A stretch of 64,000 nucleotides of DNA from the NCBI GenBank assembly GCA_964606575.1, contig CAZSHA010000001.1, positions 1 to 64,000 of the forward strand, read 5' to 3'. Below the pieces are notes generated by a model. That model was not told the origin of the DNA, searched no databases, and worked only from the letters and a program-made list of their open reading frames with translations. Numbering within the stretch: the first letter of the stretch is position 1; the number at the start of each line of letters is the position of its first letter. Positions 1 to 9,355 of this stretch are shown piece after piece. A program made the translations under genes and the position numbers. The stretch is from RGIG4576 sp964606575. Its GTDB lineage: Bacteria; Bacteroidota; Bacteroidia; Bacteroidales; Muribaculaceae.

Positions 1-321
1 TTGCATATTAGACACTGGTGAATACTTTTTCAGCCTACTTTTTGCATATTAAGCCAGAAAAGAAAGCATCCAAAAAGTGAGCGGGACACGCTCAACGCAC
101 TTCCCGCCCAAAAAACAGTTCTATTTTGTGTTTTTCTAGTATTAGCAGAGTTCACAACTCTTTTTCATGTTCATTTATAAATATCACATATATTTCCTAT
201 AACCTCGCTACAAAATTAGCATCTGCATTGGCAAATTATTGGCACAGCTATCATAAAATTTGAAGAATAGCCGAATATTCAATTACAAATAGCTTTATTT
301 GCAATAAATTGGTTTTGAAAC
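1..321. other. Non-coding left edge with possible promoters and a hairpin
   Basis: I see no convincing gene in this AT-rich stretch. TTGCATATTA occurs twice (1-10 and 42-51). A 6-bp hairpin (GCGGGA 81-86 with TCCCGC 102-107) is followed on the minus strand by a short T-run (71-79), as in a terminator. A minus-strand -7 box TAATTTTG lies at 211-218, so a short leftward transcript or the leader of a gene beyond the left edge is possible. On the plus strand TTTATTTG (294-301) could be the -7 box of the DUF2851 gene. Confidence 0.4.
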
Positions 322-1605
322 ATGGAAAAATTGATGCAATACATCTGGCAACACAAGTTATGGCAACCAGGAGAAATGGCTACCGTAGACGGCAGGCGTG
401 TACGCATCATCGACCCCGGATTACTCAACAGTGACGCCGGTCCCGATTTTTTCAATGCTAAAATCGAAATTGACGGAAAGTTGTGGGCTGGAAACGTGGA
501 AATTCACACTCGCGCAAGCGACTGGAAACGGCATAACCACGATAAGGACAAGGCTTATGATACCGTGATTCTGCATGTAGTAGAAAAAGACGATATGCCT
601 ATCTATCGCACTAACGGCGAACTTATTCCACAAATGGTTCTTCATTGTGCCAGAGATTTTGCCAGCAAATATGCTGACCTTGTCAATTCAACCAATAGTT
701 TACCATGTGCCAACCATCTTAACGAAACTCCGTCACTAATAATAGCCGAATGGCTGCAATCATTGGCATTTGAACGGCTACAGAGCAAGGCTGAACGCAT
801 AAAGTCGCTCTACGACACGTTTTGCGGAAGCTGGGAAGACGTGTGTTACGTAACTCTTTCACGCAACTTGGGTTTCGGCATAAACAATGACGCATTTGAG
901 CGATTGGCACGCCGCACTCCGCTACGGCTATTGCACAAACATTGCGACTCCCTGCTGCAAATCGAGGCTCTGCTTTTCGGACAAGCTGGAATGCTCGACT
1001 CCACTTTATATCCCCACGATGCCTATTATCAACAACTTTGCAGAGAATACGCATTTTTAGCCAATAAGTTCTCTCTTTCCCCTATAGATAAAGAGGCTTG
1101 GAAATCGTTTCGTATACGCCCGCAAAATTTCCCGCATAGGCGCATCGCAATGTTGGCACATTACATTCTTGACGGGTTCAGGCTCATGGAGAGCATATTG
1201 AGGGCTAAAGATGAAAAAGAACTGCGTTCGCTATTCACCGTAGAGCTTACTGGCTACTGGGCTGGAAGATATTCATTCGGAGGAAGCGATTCTAGCACGC
1301 AAAAGGCTTTAGGCAATAGTTCTATCGACATCATCCTTATCAACACAGTCGCTCCGCTTTATTATGCGTATGCTATGACCACTGGCAACTATGAGATTTC
1401 CGACAAGGCAATAAATCTTCTTGAGTCGCTGAAGCCAGAAAAAAACGCAATAGTAGAAACATTCGTCCGAGCTGGTTTGAAATGCGAGGATGCCCTATCC
1501 TCACAAGCCCTAATACAAGCGAAAAAAGAATATTGCGACACCCGCAAATGCCTTTATTGCACCATTGGACATAGGCTTCTTTCGCAAATGGCGACCAAGA
1601 AATAG
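322..1605 (+). CDS. DUF2851 family protein
   Basis: A 427-residue cytoplasmic protein with no signal peptide or membrane segment. The N-terminal half carries the DUF2851 signature: a WQHKLW start, a GPDF..A.I.IDG core around residues 38-50, then GNVEIH and the SDW..H.H..D.AYD block. The C-terminus holds a Cys-rich CDTRKCLYC.IG motif (about residues 407-417), typical of this Bacteroidetes family and perhaps metal binding. The biochemical function of the family is not known to me. The gene stands alone with its own leader. Length matches family members, and the ATG at 322 gives the complete N-terminal motif. Confidence 0.85.
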   Translation: MEKLMQYIWQHKLWQPGEMATVDGRRVRIIDPGLLNSDAGPDFFNAKIEIDGKLWAGNVEIHTRASDWKRHNHDKDKAYDTVILHVVEKDDMPIYRTNGELIPQMVLHCARDFASKYADLVNSTNSLPCANHLNETPSLIIAEWLQSLAFERLQSKAERIKSLYDTFCGSWEDVCYVTLSRNLGFGINNDAFERLARRTPLRLLHKHCDSLLQIEALLFGQAGMLDSTLYPHDAYYQQLCREYAFLANKFSLSPIDKEAWKSFRIRPQNFPHRRIAMLAHYILDGFRLMESILRAKDEKELRSLFTVELTGYWAGRYSFGGSDSSTQKALGNSSIDIILINTVAPLYYAYAMTTGNYEISDKAINLLESLKPEKNAIVETFVRAGLKCEDALSSQALIQAKKEYCDTRKCLYCTIGHRLLSQMATKK

Positions 1606-1715
1606 AGGCTTATGGTGCATATAGCTCCTTAATAGGTATATTTAGCACTCGTTTAAACTTCTTCATCATTTTATCGTTACTTTTACATATCAACACGTTA
1701 AAAGTCACTACAAAA

Positions 1716-2681
1716 ATGAATTACAAATCTTTTTTCTGCACAGCTCTGGTTGTTTGGAGTATCGCCTTTTCTCCAATTCAAGCGTCGTCCGAAGAAATCC
1801 CTTACGGAAATTTCGACTCATGGGTAATTCGAGAAATAAAAGAATCTGCCGTTATCGGCGGAAACACAAAAACGCTCTACGAGATAGGTCCAAACAAGAA
1901 ACTCATAGGTGACACGCCATACGAGAACCAAGGCGGTTCGCCTTGGGCTACATCAAACGTTATGGCTAAAGTTATGGGAGTTACAAAATGCAGCAACGCC
2001 GTGTATCGTGATTCTCGAGGAGGCGACAACCATTGTGCCAAACTGACCACCATAATGGAGCAAGTGAAAGCACTAGGCATCGTTAACATGAAAGTCCTCG
2101 TGTCGGGCAGTATCTTCCTCGGCAAAATGCTTGAACCAGTATCTAGCACAAAGAACCCATACAGCAAAATGGAAATGGGAATTGAATTTACAAAACGCCC
2201 TAGCTACTTGGTATTCGACTATAAGGTAGCCGTCCCCGACAATCCGAGAATGATTTATTCCAGCGGATTCGGCTCACAAAAGCAACTCGACACACAAGAT
2301 AACGTAGAGGTTTTCATCCTGCTTCAACGCCGCTGGGAAGACTCCGACGGCAACATCCACGCAAAACGTGTAGGCACAGGCAGACAGCGATTCTCAAAAA
2401 CCACTCCAACGTGGGTTAACCAGCATAAAATACCCGTATGGTATGGCGACATCACGGCACGCCACGACTATCAACCATTCATGGGACTTATTCCCAAAGA
2501 CAAATCATATTATGCCCGCAACAGCAAAGGCAAAATAAAACCTGTAATAGAAGAAGGATGGGACGATGCCAACGCCACTCCGACCCACATGCTTGTCATG
2601 GCTTCTTCAGGATGCGGCACAGCTTATACAGGCACAATAGGCATGACCCTATGGATTGACAACATCTCACTAGAATATTGA
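1716..2681 (+). CDS. Secreted PCMD-like domain protein
   Basis: A 321-residue protein with an N-terminal signal peptide (about residues 1-23). The mature part resembles the PCMD family (putative carbohydrate metabolism domain) of Bacteroidetes: a GNFDSW start, a WAT.N motif near residue 73, a central block with FTKRPSYLVFDYK, and a final LWIDNISLEY strand like the closing beta strand of carbohydrate-binding jelly rolls. The substrate is unknown. It lies 110 bp after the DUF2851 gene and converges with the pseudouridine synthase gene, the two stop codons being only 5 bp apart. The assignment rests on motif resemblance, so the family call is moderate and the function open. Confidence 0.6.
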   Translation: MNYKSFFCTALVVWSIAFSPIQASSEEIPYGNFDSWVIREIKESAVIGGNTKTLYEIGPNKKLIGDTPYENQGGSPWATSNVMAKVMGVTKCSNAVYRDSRGGDNHCAKLTTIMEQVKALGIVNMKVLVSGSIFLGKMLEPVSSTKNPYSKMEMGIEFTKRPSYLVFDYKVAVPDNPRMIYSSGFGSQKQLDTQDNVEVFILLQRRWEDSDGNIHAKRVGTGRQRFSKTTPTWVNQHKIPVWYGDITARHDYQPFMGLIPKDKSYYARNSKGKIKPVIEEGWDDANATPTHMLVMASSGCGTAYTGTIGMTLWIDNISLEY

Positions 2682-2686
2682 CATCG

Positions 2687-3610
2687 CTACCCATTCACAA
2701 GGTTACGGAAACGGATTGGAATTGGTGTCGTGAAATTCATTTCTTTCTTGGTTATAGGATGTACGAAACGCAATGTTTGGGCATGAAGGGCTAGACGGTT
2801 GATAGGGCTATGAGCCGCACCATACTTCCTGTCGCCTGCTATCGGATGTCCCAAATCTTTCATGTGTACACGTATCTGATTCTTGCGACCAGTGTCCAGC
2901 TCCACTTCCATAAGCGAATAGCCATTACCAGCCTTCAATCGTTTATAGCGCGTCACAGCCAGTTGCCCATTAGATGGGTCGTTAGTAGAGTACACCTCAA
3001 ATTGGGAATTTTCGGCAAGATAGCTCTTCACCACCCCCGATTCCTGTTCAACTACGCCTTCTACCACAGCAACATACTTGCGGTTAATCACCATATTGTT
3101 CCAGTTATGCTGCATGTTGTCTTTAGCTTCCATAGTCTTAGCCAGCATCATCAATCCCGAAGTGTCACGGTCAAGGCGATGTACTATAAACACTTTTGCA
3201 CTAGGGTCATGATATTTCACATACTCACGCATAATGCTGTAAGCAGTGCCGTCTTTCTTGGTATCTGTACCCATAGAAAGTATACCATACCCTTTGTTTA
3301 TAACCAGAATATGCTCATCCTCATACACCAATTCAACACGAGGATTCTTAAACACCATGAACGACTGGTCGAAGTTTACCGAGAACTTATCGCCAGCGTG
3401 AACCTCTGCATCATAATGCGAATTTGGCATATTATTGATTGCAAATTGATTGTGTCGTAGCATCGACTTCAATTTAGTTGCCGTATGGTCTTTAAGAAAA
3501 CGTGCAGCCACCTCCAATAGAGTGCCGTCCTCCTTCACTTCCCACATCTTTATATTGTCTGGTCGCATTTCACGCCTAGCGTTGTTGCTATGATTGCTTT
3601 TTTGTCGCAT
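2687..3610 (-). CDS. RluA family RNA pseudouridine synthase
   Basis: Converts specific uridines of rRNA or tRNA to pseudouridine. An S4-like RNA-binding part (about residues 20-80) precedes the catalytic domain with the HRLDRDTSGLMMLAK motif, whose second Asp is the catalytic residue of the RluA/C/D group, and later GRKNQIRVHM and HPI.GD.KYG. I chose the ATG at 3610 (307 aa) rather than the upstream ATG at 3673: a minus-strand -7 box (TAGATTTG-class, 3628-3635) lies between them, so the upstream start would not be transcribed from it. The exact target (RluA, RluC or RluD type) cannot be read from the sequence. Confidence 0.88.
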   Translation of the reverse strand: MRQKSNHSNNARREMRPDNIKMWEVKEDGTLLEVAARFLKDHTATKLKSMLRHNQFAINNMPNSHYDAEVHAGDKFSVNFDQSFMVFKNPRVELVYEDEHILVINKGYGILSMGTDTKKDGTAYSIMREYVKYHDPSAKVFIVHRLDRDTSGLMMLAKTMEAKDNMQHNWNNMVINRKYVAVVEGVVEQESGVVKSYLAENSQFEVYSTNDPSNGQLAVTRYKRLKAGNGYSLMEVELDTGRKNQIRVHMKDLGHPIAGDRKYGAAHSPINRLALHAQTLRFVHPITKKEMNFTTPIPIRFRNLVNG

Positions 3611-3627
3611 ATTCTTATAATTTTCCG

Positions 3628-3635
3628 CAAAGATA
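3628..3635 (-). promoter_or_regulatory. -7 promoter box of the pseudouridine synthase gene
   Basis: The plus strand reads CAAAGATA, which is TATCTTTG on the minus strand and matches the Bacteroidetes -7 consensus TAnnTTTG. It lies 17 bp upstream of the ATG at 3610 and decides that start. No clear -33 TTTG is seen. Confidence 0.6.
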
Positions 3636-3689
3636 CTGAATTTAAAAGACATAAGAAAATAAGACGACACCACTATTTATAGCAACGAA

Positions 3690-3716
3690 GGCTAGCGACC
3701 GTTTTAGCCGCTAGCC
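3690..3716 (-). terminator. Hairpin after the starch-binding protein gene
   Basis: GGCTAGCG (3690-3697) pairs perfectly with CGCTAGCC (3709-3716). It sits 50 bp past the stop codon of the minus-strand gene at 3767. The T-tract that should follow is poor, so it may be a weak terminator or a 3' stabilising hairpin. Confidence 0.4.
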
Positions 3717-3766
3717 CTTGTTTATTAGCTATAGGAGTGGAGTTTCTTCTCCTAAATTATTTCGAC

Positions 3767-5275
3767 TTATAAAACGACTTTAGTAGCTTTAGCTCCTTGC
3801 TTCTTGATGAAGATGCCGTTTTCTGGATTATCCACCTTCACGCCTTGTAGGTTGAAATATTCCACAGCAGCATTAGAGTCAACCAATGTTTCTTCTACAC
3901 TTACAACATTCTCATCGATAGAAGTCCAGTAACCGTCTTCCCAGTCTTCTGCTGTATCGTCATTAATTACATATAGGTTGTGTTCTCCGTCATATGACAA
4001 ATCATAACCGCTATTCCATACAGGCTTATTGCCCGCCAAATCAGAGCCAGCCTCAGCTGCGTTCTCTTCGTCTGAATTCCAACGATTCTCTGTTGTGCTA
4101 GGATTCATACGTATAAACTTAAATCCAGTCCAAATACCTTCAGGAACAACTACTCCATATATAATTTCTACATTATCATCCAATGTGAAATCAACCCATT
4201 TGCTGTTGCCGTCAGCATCCCAGAAATAAGCGGCGAAACGTGCACCATCGCTAGTCCATGAGTTAGGCTTTAAGAACAATCTCTTGCCACCTTCTACAGT
4301 AGGGATTTCTAGAGCCTCGCCTTTCCAAGTAATAACTACGTCATTTTCGTTATACGTACGGTTAGCAACATCATTAATACCATCGGCTTGAGTCTCTACA
4401 TAATCCCATGAAGCTGTTTTTGTGTACTTATATTCATGTGATTTCTTTGCTGTAGCTATGTATACTGTGAATTTATTTGTTTCACCAACCACTTTTTCCA
4501 TTGGAAGAAAAGCAGACCAATCCCAAGCACCGCATATATAGCATGTTTCAGTACCTTCAGGAACAGTTACAGTATAAGTCAAACCTTCTTCCTCTACCAC
4601 TCCTGGATTGTATACTGAAGCCCACCTTGCAACCACATCGTTTTCGCTATAGGTACGGTTTTGACTCATTTCACTGCCATCATCATTTTTCTCCACATAA
4701 GCCCAATCTGGACCACTGCAATATTTGTATCCATGAGCTTCTGTTGCCCCCTCGATTGTAATTGTATAATGAGTGTCATCTACCTTTGTCATTTCTGTAT
4801 GCGACCAACCAGTCATATCACCCGCAATGTAACAAGCGCATGTGCCTTCCGGAACGGTCACATTATATGTAAGACCAGTAGGTTCTACAGTTCCTCCTGC
4901 AGTTGGCTCAGATATTTTGCTATATGTCCATGAATCATACACAACATACCACACATCAGTTTCCGATGCAGAAAGTCCTGTTATGTCGGCTGTTTGCCCT
5001 CCTCCACCGTTATTATTAAAAATGATACTGTATGTATCTGCTGATACTGATATGGTCTGCTTCCAATATGTATTGCCGTCAGCAGCCACTTCTGTTTCAG
5101 TAAAAACTGTACCTGGCCATGCCCCACCAGTATAATTATTTCCATTAGCATCCCATGCCCACAAAGCGACAACATCACTTACTGGACCTGATTTTCTCAC
5201 GTGAATTGTTACATCTGCAGCATTTGCAACAATCGTGCAAATTAACGCAAGTGTTAAGAAGTAAATTTTCTTCAT
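3767..5275 (-). CDS. Secreted multidomain starch-binding protein with short sorting tail
   Basis: A 502-residue exported protein with a signal peptide at residues 1-19. Residues about 20-115 form a starch-binding module (family CBM26-like: ALWAWDANG..., AWPGT, SIIFNN.GG.QTADI) that resembles the modules at the end of the alpha-amylase at 34.7-37.4 kb. Two similar E-set/CBM20-like repeats follow (about 135-225 and 230-320), each opening with TY.VTVPEGT and closing with NRTY.ENDVV..W. A further beta domain (330-450) leads to a short C-terminal tail, YFNLQGVKVDNPENG, ending in TKVVL, shared with two other large proteins here. No catalytic domain is visible. It probably holds starch-like glucans at the cell surface. 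Confidence 0.7.
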   Translation of the reverse strand: MKKIYFLTLALICTIVANAADVTIHVRKSGPVSDVVALWAWDANGNNYTGGAWPGTVFTETEVAADGNTYWKQTISVSADTYSIIFNNNGGGGQTADITGLSASETDVWYVVYDSWTYSKISEPTAGGTVEPTGLTYNVTVPEGTCACYIAGDMTGWSHTEMTKVDDTHYTITIEGATEAHGYKYCSGPDWAYVEKNDDGSEMSQNRTYSENDVVARWASVYNPGVVEEEGLTYTVTVPEGTETCYICGAWDWSAFLPMEKVVGETNKFTVYIATAKKSHEYKYTKTASWDYVETQADGINDVANRTYNENDVVITWKGEALEIPTVEGGKRLFLKPNSWTSDGARFAAYFWDADGNSKWVDFTLDDNVEIIYGVVVPEGIWTGFKFIRMNPSTTENRWNSDEENAAEAGSDLAGNKPVWNSGYDLSYDGEHNLYVINDDTAEDWEDGYWTSIDENVVSVEETLVDSNAAVEYFNLQGVKVDNPENGIFIKKQGAKATKVVL

Positions 5276-5321
5276 GATGTTTTTAAATTTTAAATTAGTG
5301 AATCAATTTTTTACAATTATG

Positions 5322-5329
5322 CAAAATTA
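5322..5329 (-). promoter_or_regulatory. -7 promoter box of the starch-binding protein gene
   Basis: CAAAATTA on the plus strand is TAATTTTG on the minus strand, matching TAnnTTTG, 46 bp before the ATG. A GGGGGTAATAA element (minus strand, about 5356-5366) lies further upstream. Confidence 0.5.
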
Positions 5330-5422
5330 ATCATAAATTCCATACCGTCATCCCTTTATTACCCCCATTTTTCAAAAACATGCTATAAAACATCTATCAT
5401 TGCCATTCTTTCATCAATAAGC

Positions 5423-5461
5423 AAAAAACAAGAAAGGTCGCCTATTAAAGCGGCCCCTCTT
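5423..5461 (-). terminator. Rho-independent terminator of the 1204-aa protein gene
   Basis: Twelve-base arms at 5430-5441 and 5450-5461 pair with two G-T wobbles and one mismatch. On the minus strand the hairpin is followed by a six-T run (A-run 5423-5428). It lies about 30 bp past the stop codon at 5490. Confidence 0.75.
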
Positions 5462-5489
5462 GATTCTATCAAATTTTTAACCTATTTTC

Positions 5490-8400
5490 TTATAAAACGA
5501 CTTTAGTTGTCTTGTTACCTTGCTTCTTGATGAAGATGCCATTTTCTGGGTTAGCAACCTTCACACCTTGCAAGTTATAATACTCAACTGGAGCATTAGC
5601 ATCAACCTCAACATTTTCTATTGCAGAAGATTCTAGAACAAACGCATACTTAGCTGCAGCCTTTGTTGTGAACGCTCCAGTGCGAGGCAATGCAAATCCC
5701 TTCAAATATTCGCCTGAGTTACCGCAAATATACATGTTACCAGCCAAATCCCAAGCAATATCATATACATTAGTACCTATTCCATGAGTGATTTGAGTTC
5801 TTTCAAGCAACTTCACAGAACCGTCGCTCAAATGGCGCACATCATATATAGAGAATGTCTTCTTAGATGTTGCGATTGCGATTTGAGTTCCGTCAGGAGA
5901 TATGCGGACACCGCCACCGCCACGAACAAGACCGCCATCGCCTTCAAAGTATCTTTGAACGCCATCAGCATCAACATAAATCAACGCTGGATTAACTTCC
6001 GATGGAGCTCCACGGTATTGGCAATACCAAACGCCTCCGCGGTCGTCATATTCAACATTAGTACATTGAGGAGCAATTGTATAACCAGAAAGAGCCGCAA
6101 CGTTTGCTGGAGCAGGCAACACTTCGGCTGTTCCTAGTGTATATTCGTCAACACGCGAGCCTGAAGCGTTGAATCCAAATACGTTCTTATTAGCTGAAAG
6201 CGCAATTAACTTCAAATCTTCGCCTGCACCCTTCACATCAAATCCGATATTGCCAGCTGCTAAGAATCCGTCGGTAGTGCTATATTCGTATGTATCGGCA
6301 TTCAATTCACCACCGCTCAACAATGAAGTAAACTTGTCGTTCTTCACTAGGTCGGCTTGACTTGGAGCATAAGCGATGTAATCGCCAGCAGAGTTACAAC
6401 GAGTAACGAAAATACGTCCATCCTCAGCTACACGTACACGAGCAAGGTCGGCACCATAAGCTATGAACGAATAAGTGAATCCGCCCATAAACGCAGCCTT
6501 ACCAGTCACTTCGTTGACAACGCTTGTCATGTCAGGATTGAAGATATATAGACCTACACCGCCATTAGTAGCAGAATAGTATGTTTCGCTAGAAGTTTCC
6601 ATACCTTCGGTCACATAGATAGAACCAAAGTTGTCGCTTTCCATGTTGTTATCAACATCAACACCACGTGGATGGTAGTAACGCAACGCAACAAATTCCT
6701 CAATTGCAGTCTTAGCAGCACCAGCCACTTCTACTTCCCAAGTGAATGTTCCTTGCATTGTTTCTGGTGTCAATATCTCAGCCTTGTGGGTCCCAGCAGC
6801 CAACGCTCCTAAATCATGGCGTATATATTCTTCACCTGCTTCATTTCTTACAACCACGCTAACGCTTTCTGCAGCGGTATTCAATGAGAAGCTAACGTTC
6901 ATTGTAGCAAGATTGTCCGATAGTTCACCCTTCAAGCCGTATGCAAATGGGTTAGCAGTACCTCCAGTAACAGGAGTTACCGACGCTGTATTAACCTCAA
7001 GAACATAATCTGTACCGTTCTTCAATCCAGCCACATTAAAGTATTTAACTATGTCACCGCAAATAGAAGCAACAGCACCTAGATTTGCCGCATTATCGGC
7101 AAGATTCAACATTGTGCGGATGTCACCCTTTGGCAATTGAACAACTAGACAGCTATCAACATTAGTACAAGTATCTGTATCGGCAAGAAGCAAGTTGGTA
7201 GCAGATGCTTCTTCAGCCGAGAATACTGGTTTATCGATTGAACCGTTCAAATAACCTACGATATAACCCTTAACCCAAGCTGGACCTTTGCTTTCACCGT
7301 CAACATAAGCCTTCAACGCTTCAGCTACAGTAAGCGGAGTTTCTTTTGTGCCCAGGAACTCTTGTTCTTCAGGCTTAACATTGAATTTGAAATCGTCCAC
7401 ACACCAAGTAGCACATGCAGTTTCAGGTGCAGTATATTGGAATCCAATATATACTAGGTCACCATAAGTGCTTAGGTCTATCTCGCCTGATTCAGCCCAT
7501 TCAGAATAACCGCTTTCAGGAGCAGTAGCAAGTGTTGCAGTCAATTCGGTCTTTAGTGTTGCCTTTGCCGGGTCTACATTGTCAAGAACATAAACCTTGA
7601 AACCAGTAGATGTTGAACCGTAAGCATTTACTTGTGTCTTGAATGAGATTGTCTTCAATTCCGCATCCTTAACATTAAGAGCCGGTGTAACCAACCACTT
7701 ATCAACAGGAAGAACTGTAGCCTTGTAAGCGCTTGCTGCTGCGTAGCCGTTGTTGCTATAAGAAGCTTGATAGAAGCTCACATCACCGCTAACTGCAGTG
7801 CAAGTCCATGTAGTAGGAAGAGCAGAGTCGAAAGTTTCTTCTAGAGTGCTTACGCCTGTTATGCCCGAAGCATCAGCTACAGCTATGCTAGTAGGTTGAA
7901 GTTGAGCATTTCCGTTATATGAAGAAACGAAACCTTCTAAGTTGTATGTAACACCTTCTGCAAGACCTTCAATAGCGATATTGAACTGGTTGTATGCGGC
8001 AAAAGTGTTAGTACCGTCAGAAATAGTATAATTTTTGGTCTTGCCCTCATCTAGTGTGAAATATACGCCTTCTAGCTTCACATAGTCAAGAAGCGAGCAA
8101 CTAGCCAAATCGGCAACAGTCTTAACGACTGGAGCAACAGCAGTTCCAGCCACGCCTGCAGCAAACGATTCGGCAGTTGGAACAAGTTGCAAGTTTCCGC
8201 CATATACGCCAACCTTACCACTTACGCCTGCAGCGATAGCATCACCGTTGTTATAAGTTTGACCGACATTGCCATAAACCAACATCGTACCCGACTCGTC
8301 CTTCACAATCAAGTTGTTGCCATTTTGATAAACGGCAGTCAAAGCTCCAGTGAACTTAACCGCATTGTCCTTTTCCAATTGGTAGAAAGCAGCCACATTA

Positions 8401-9104
8401 GCAATAGGAGCAGTGAAATTGAATGTTGCACTAGCAGCTTCAGACACTGTAGTACCATCAGAAGCCCATGCGTAGATTGTAGTGTTGCTTGTCACCTTCA
8501 ATGGAGTTGAATACTCTTCTGCCTCACCAGCATCATCACTATTCAAAGCATAATACAAGTCTTGACCAGACACGCCGCTTATAGTAACCTCTACTTCATC
8601 ACCTGCCACATATTCACCACCTGCAGGCGTGATAGTTGGAGCTAGTACAGCGCCAGCATCAGCAGTTGTGATTTCAATTGTCTTGACACGTATCTGTGAA
8701 GTGGTAGCATCAAGTACAACTTGATTTGCAGCACCTTCCCATGTAATCACATAGTTTGTGGCATCCACAGTCACAGTACCCGCAGCCGGAGTTGGCTCTC
8801 CGCAATATTTAGAGGCCGTACAAGAAAGAACCACTTTCACTATAGCTTGTGAGCTAGATGCCGCTGGAGCTATAGTAAGCCTTGCATTCTTGTAAACACG
8901 GATGTGGTCATCCATTGGAGCAACACAATCGTTAGTAGAATTAGCCTTTTCATAAGTAACGTTCCAACCGTCTATCGTGGTTGTATACGCATCATCAACA
9001 GGAGTCCACGTTGATGCAGTAGCATTTGTCGTCAACGTAACCGTTCCTGCCCAACCTATTGCAGCCGCAATAAGAAAACAGAATGACAGTAAAAATTTCT
9101 TCAT
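5490..9104 (-). CDS. Secreted multidomain protein: CHB_HEX_C-like, choice-of-anchor J, DUF6359, propeller-like, short sorting tail
   Basis: A 1204-residue exported protein with a signal peptide (residues 1-19). In order: an N-terminal beta domain (20-150); a chitobiase/hexosaminidase C-terminal-type domain (about 155-230, ITPAGGEYVAGDEVEVTIS); an OB-fold-like domain (235-400); a choice-of-anchor J jelly roll (about 415-575, LVTPALNVKDAE and WCVDDFKF); a DUF6359 domain (580-700, TVAEALKAYVDG, GYIVGYLNG); a linker beta domain; and a long six-bladed-like region (790-1160) with NHL/propeller repeats such as IYVTEGME and RVRVAEDGRIFVTR. The end is a short tail, YYNLQGVKVANPENG to TKVVL. The anchor J and DUF6359 parts recur in the lipoprotein at 15530-18607. 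No enzyme active site is recognisable; surface binding is the likely role. Confidence 0.7.
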   Translation of the reverse strand: MKKFLLSFCFLIAAAIGWAGTVTLTTNATASTWTPVDDAYTTTIDGWNVTYEKANSTNDCVAPMDDHIRVYKNARLTIAPAASSSQAIVKVVLSCTASKYCGEPTPAAGTVTVDATNYVITWEGAANQVVLDATTSQIRVKTIEITTADAGAVLAPTITPAGGEYVAGDEVEVTISGVSGQDLYYALNSDDAGEAEEYSTPLKVTSNTTIYAWASDGTTVSEAASATFNFTAPIANVAAFYQLEKDNAVKFTGALTAVYQNGNNLIVKDESGTMLVYGNVGQTYNNGDAIAAGVSGKVGVYGGNLQLVPTAESFAAGVAGTAVAPVVKTVADLASCSLLDYVKLEGVYFTLDEGKTKNYTISDGTNTFAAYNQFNIAIEGLAEGVTYNLEGFVSSYNGNAQLQPTSIAVADASGITGVSTLEETFDSALPTTWTCTAVSGDVSFYQASYSNNGYAAASAYKATVLPVDKWLVTPALNVKDAELKTISFKTQVNAYGSTSTGFKVYVLDNVDPAKATLKTELTATLATAPESGYSEWAESGEIDLSTYGDLVYIGFQYTAPETACATWCVDDFKFNVKPEEQEFLGTKETPLTVAEALKAYVDGESKGPAWVKGYIVGYLNGSIDKPVFSAEEASATNLLLADTDTCTNVDSCLVVQLPKGDIRTMLNLADNAANLGAVASICGDIVKYFNVAGLKNGTDYVLEVNTASVTPVTGGTANPFAYGLKGELSDNLATMNVSFSLNTAAESVSVVVRNEAGEEYIRHDLGALAAGTHKAEILTPETMQGTFTWEVEVAGAAKTAIEEFVALRYYHPRGVDVDNNMESDNFGSIYVTEGMETSSETYYSATNGGVGLYIFNPDMTSVVNEVTGKAAFMGGFTYSFIAYGADLARVRVAEDGRIFVTRCNSAGDYIAYAPSQADLVKNDKFTSLLSGGELNADTYEYSTTDGFLAAGNIGFDVKGAGEDLKLIALSANKNVFGFNASGSRVDEYTLGTAEVLPAPANVAALSGYTIAPQCTNVEYDDRGGVWYCQYRGAPSEVNPALIYVDADGVQRYFEGDGGLVRGGGGVRISPDGTQIAIATSKKTFSIYDVRHLSDGSVKLLERTQITHGIGTNVYDIAWDLAGNMYICGNSGEYLKGFALPRTGAFTTKAAAKYAFVLESSAIENVEVDANAPVEYYNLQGVKVANPENGIFIKKQGNKTTKVVL

Positions 9105-9316
9105 ACAGATTTAATTTTAATTATTAATATTGAGTTGTTATTTGTTCATCTGTTAATAAAATAGACCTAATTAGGCTATTTAATATTTCTGAATGTAAAG
9201 ATAAAACATATTTTTGATGAAACTCATGAATTTTGTGTAAAATTTTAATTTTCAACTCTATAAACAGCTTTTAAATCTCCCTATAAAAAAGTTTACACAT
9301 TCGGGTATAAAAATAT

Positions 9317-9344
9317 AACCCTAGGTCGTGACAAACCTAGGGTT
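9317..9344 (-). terminator. Terminator of the ABC exporter/nucleotidyltransferase operon
   Basis: Perfect 10-bp arms AACCCTAGGT (9317-9326) and ACCTAGGGTT (9335-9344) with an 8-base loop. The minus strand continues into a T-rich run (ATATTTTTATA). It follows the nucleotidyltransferase stop at 9356. Confidence 0.75.
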
Positions 9345-9355
9345 AACTCTGTTTT

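Noticed and set aside
2810..3460. 216-codon plus-strand open frame
   Set aside because: It is antisense to the pseudouridine synthase, has no recognisable protein features and no promoter.
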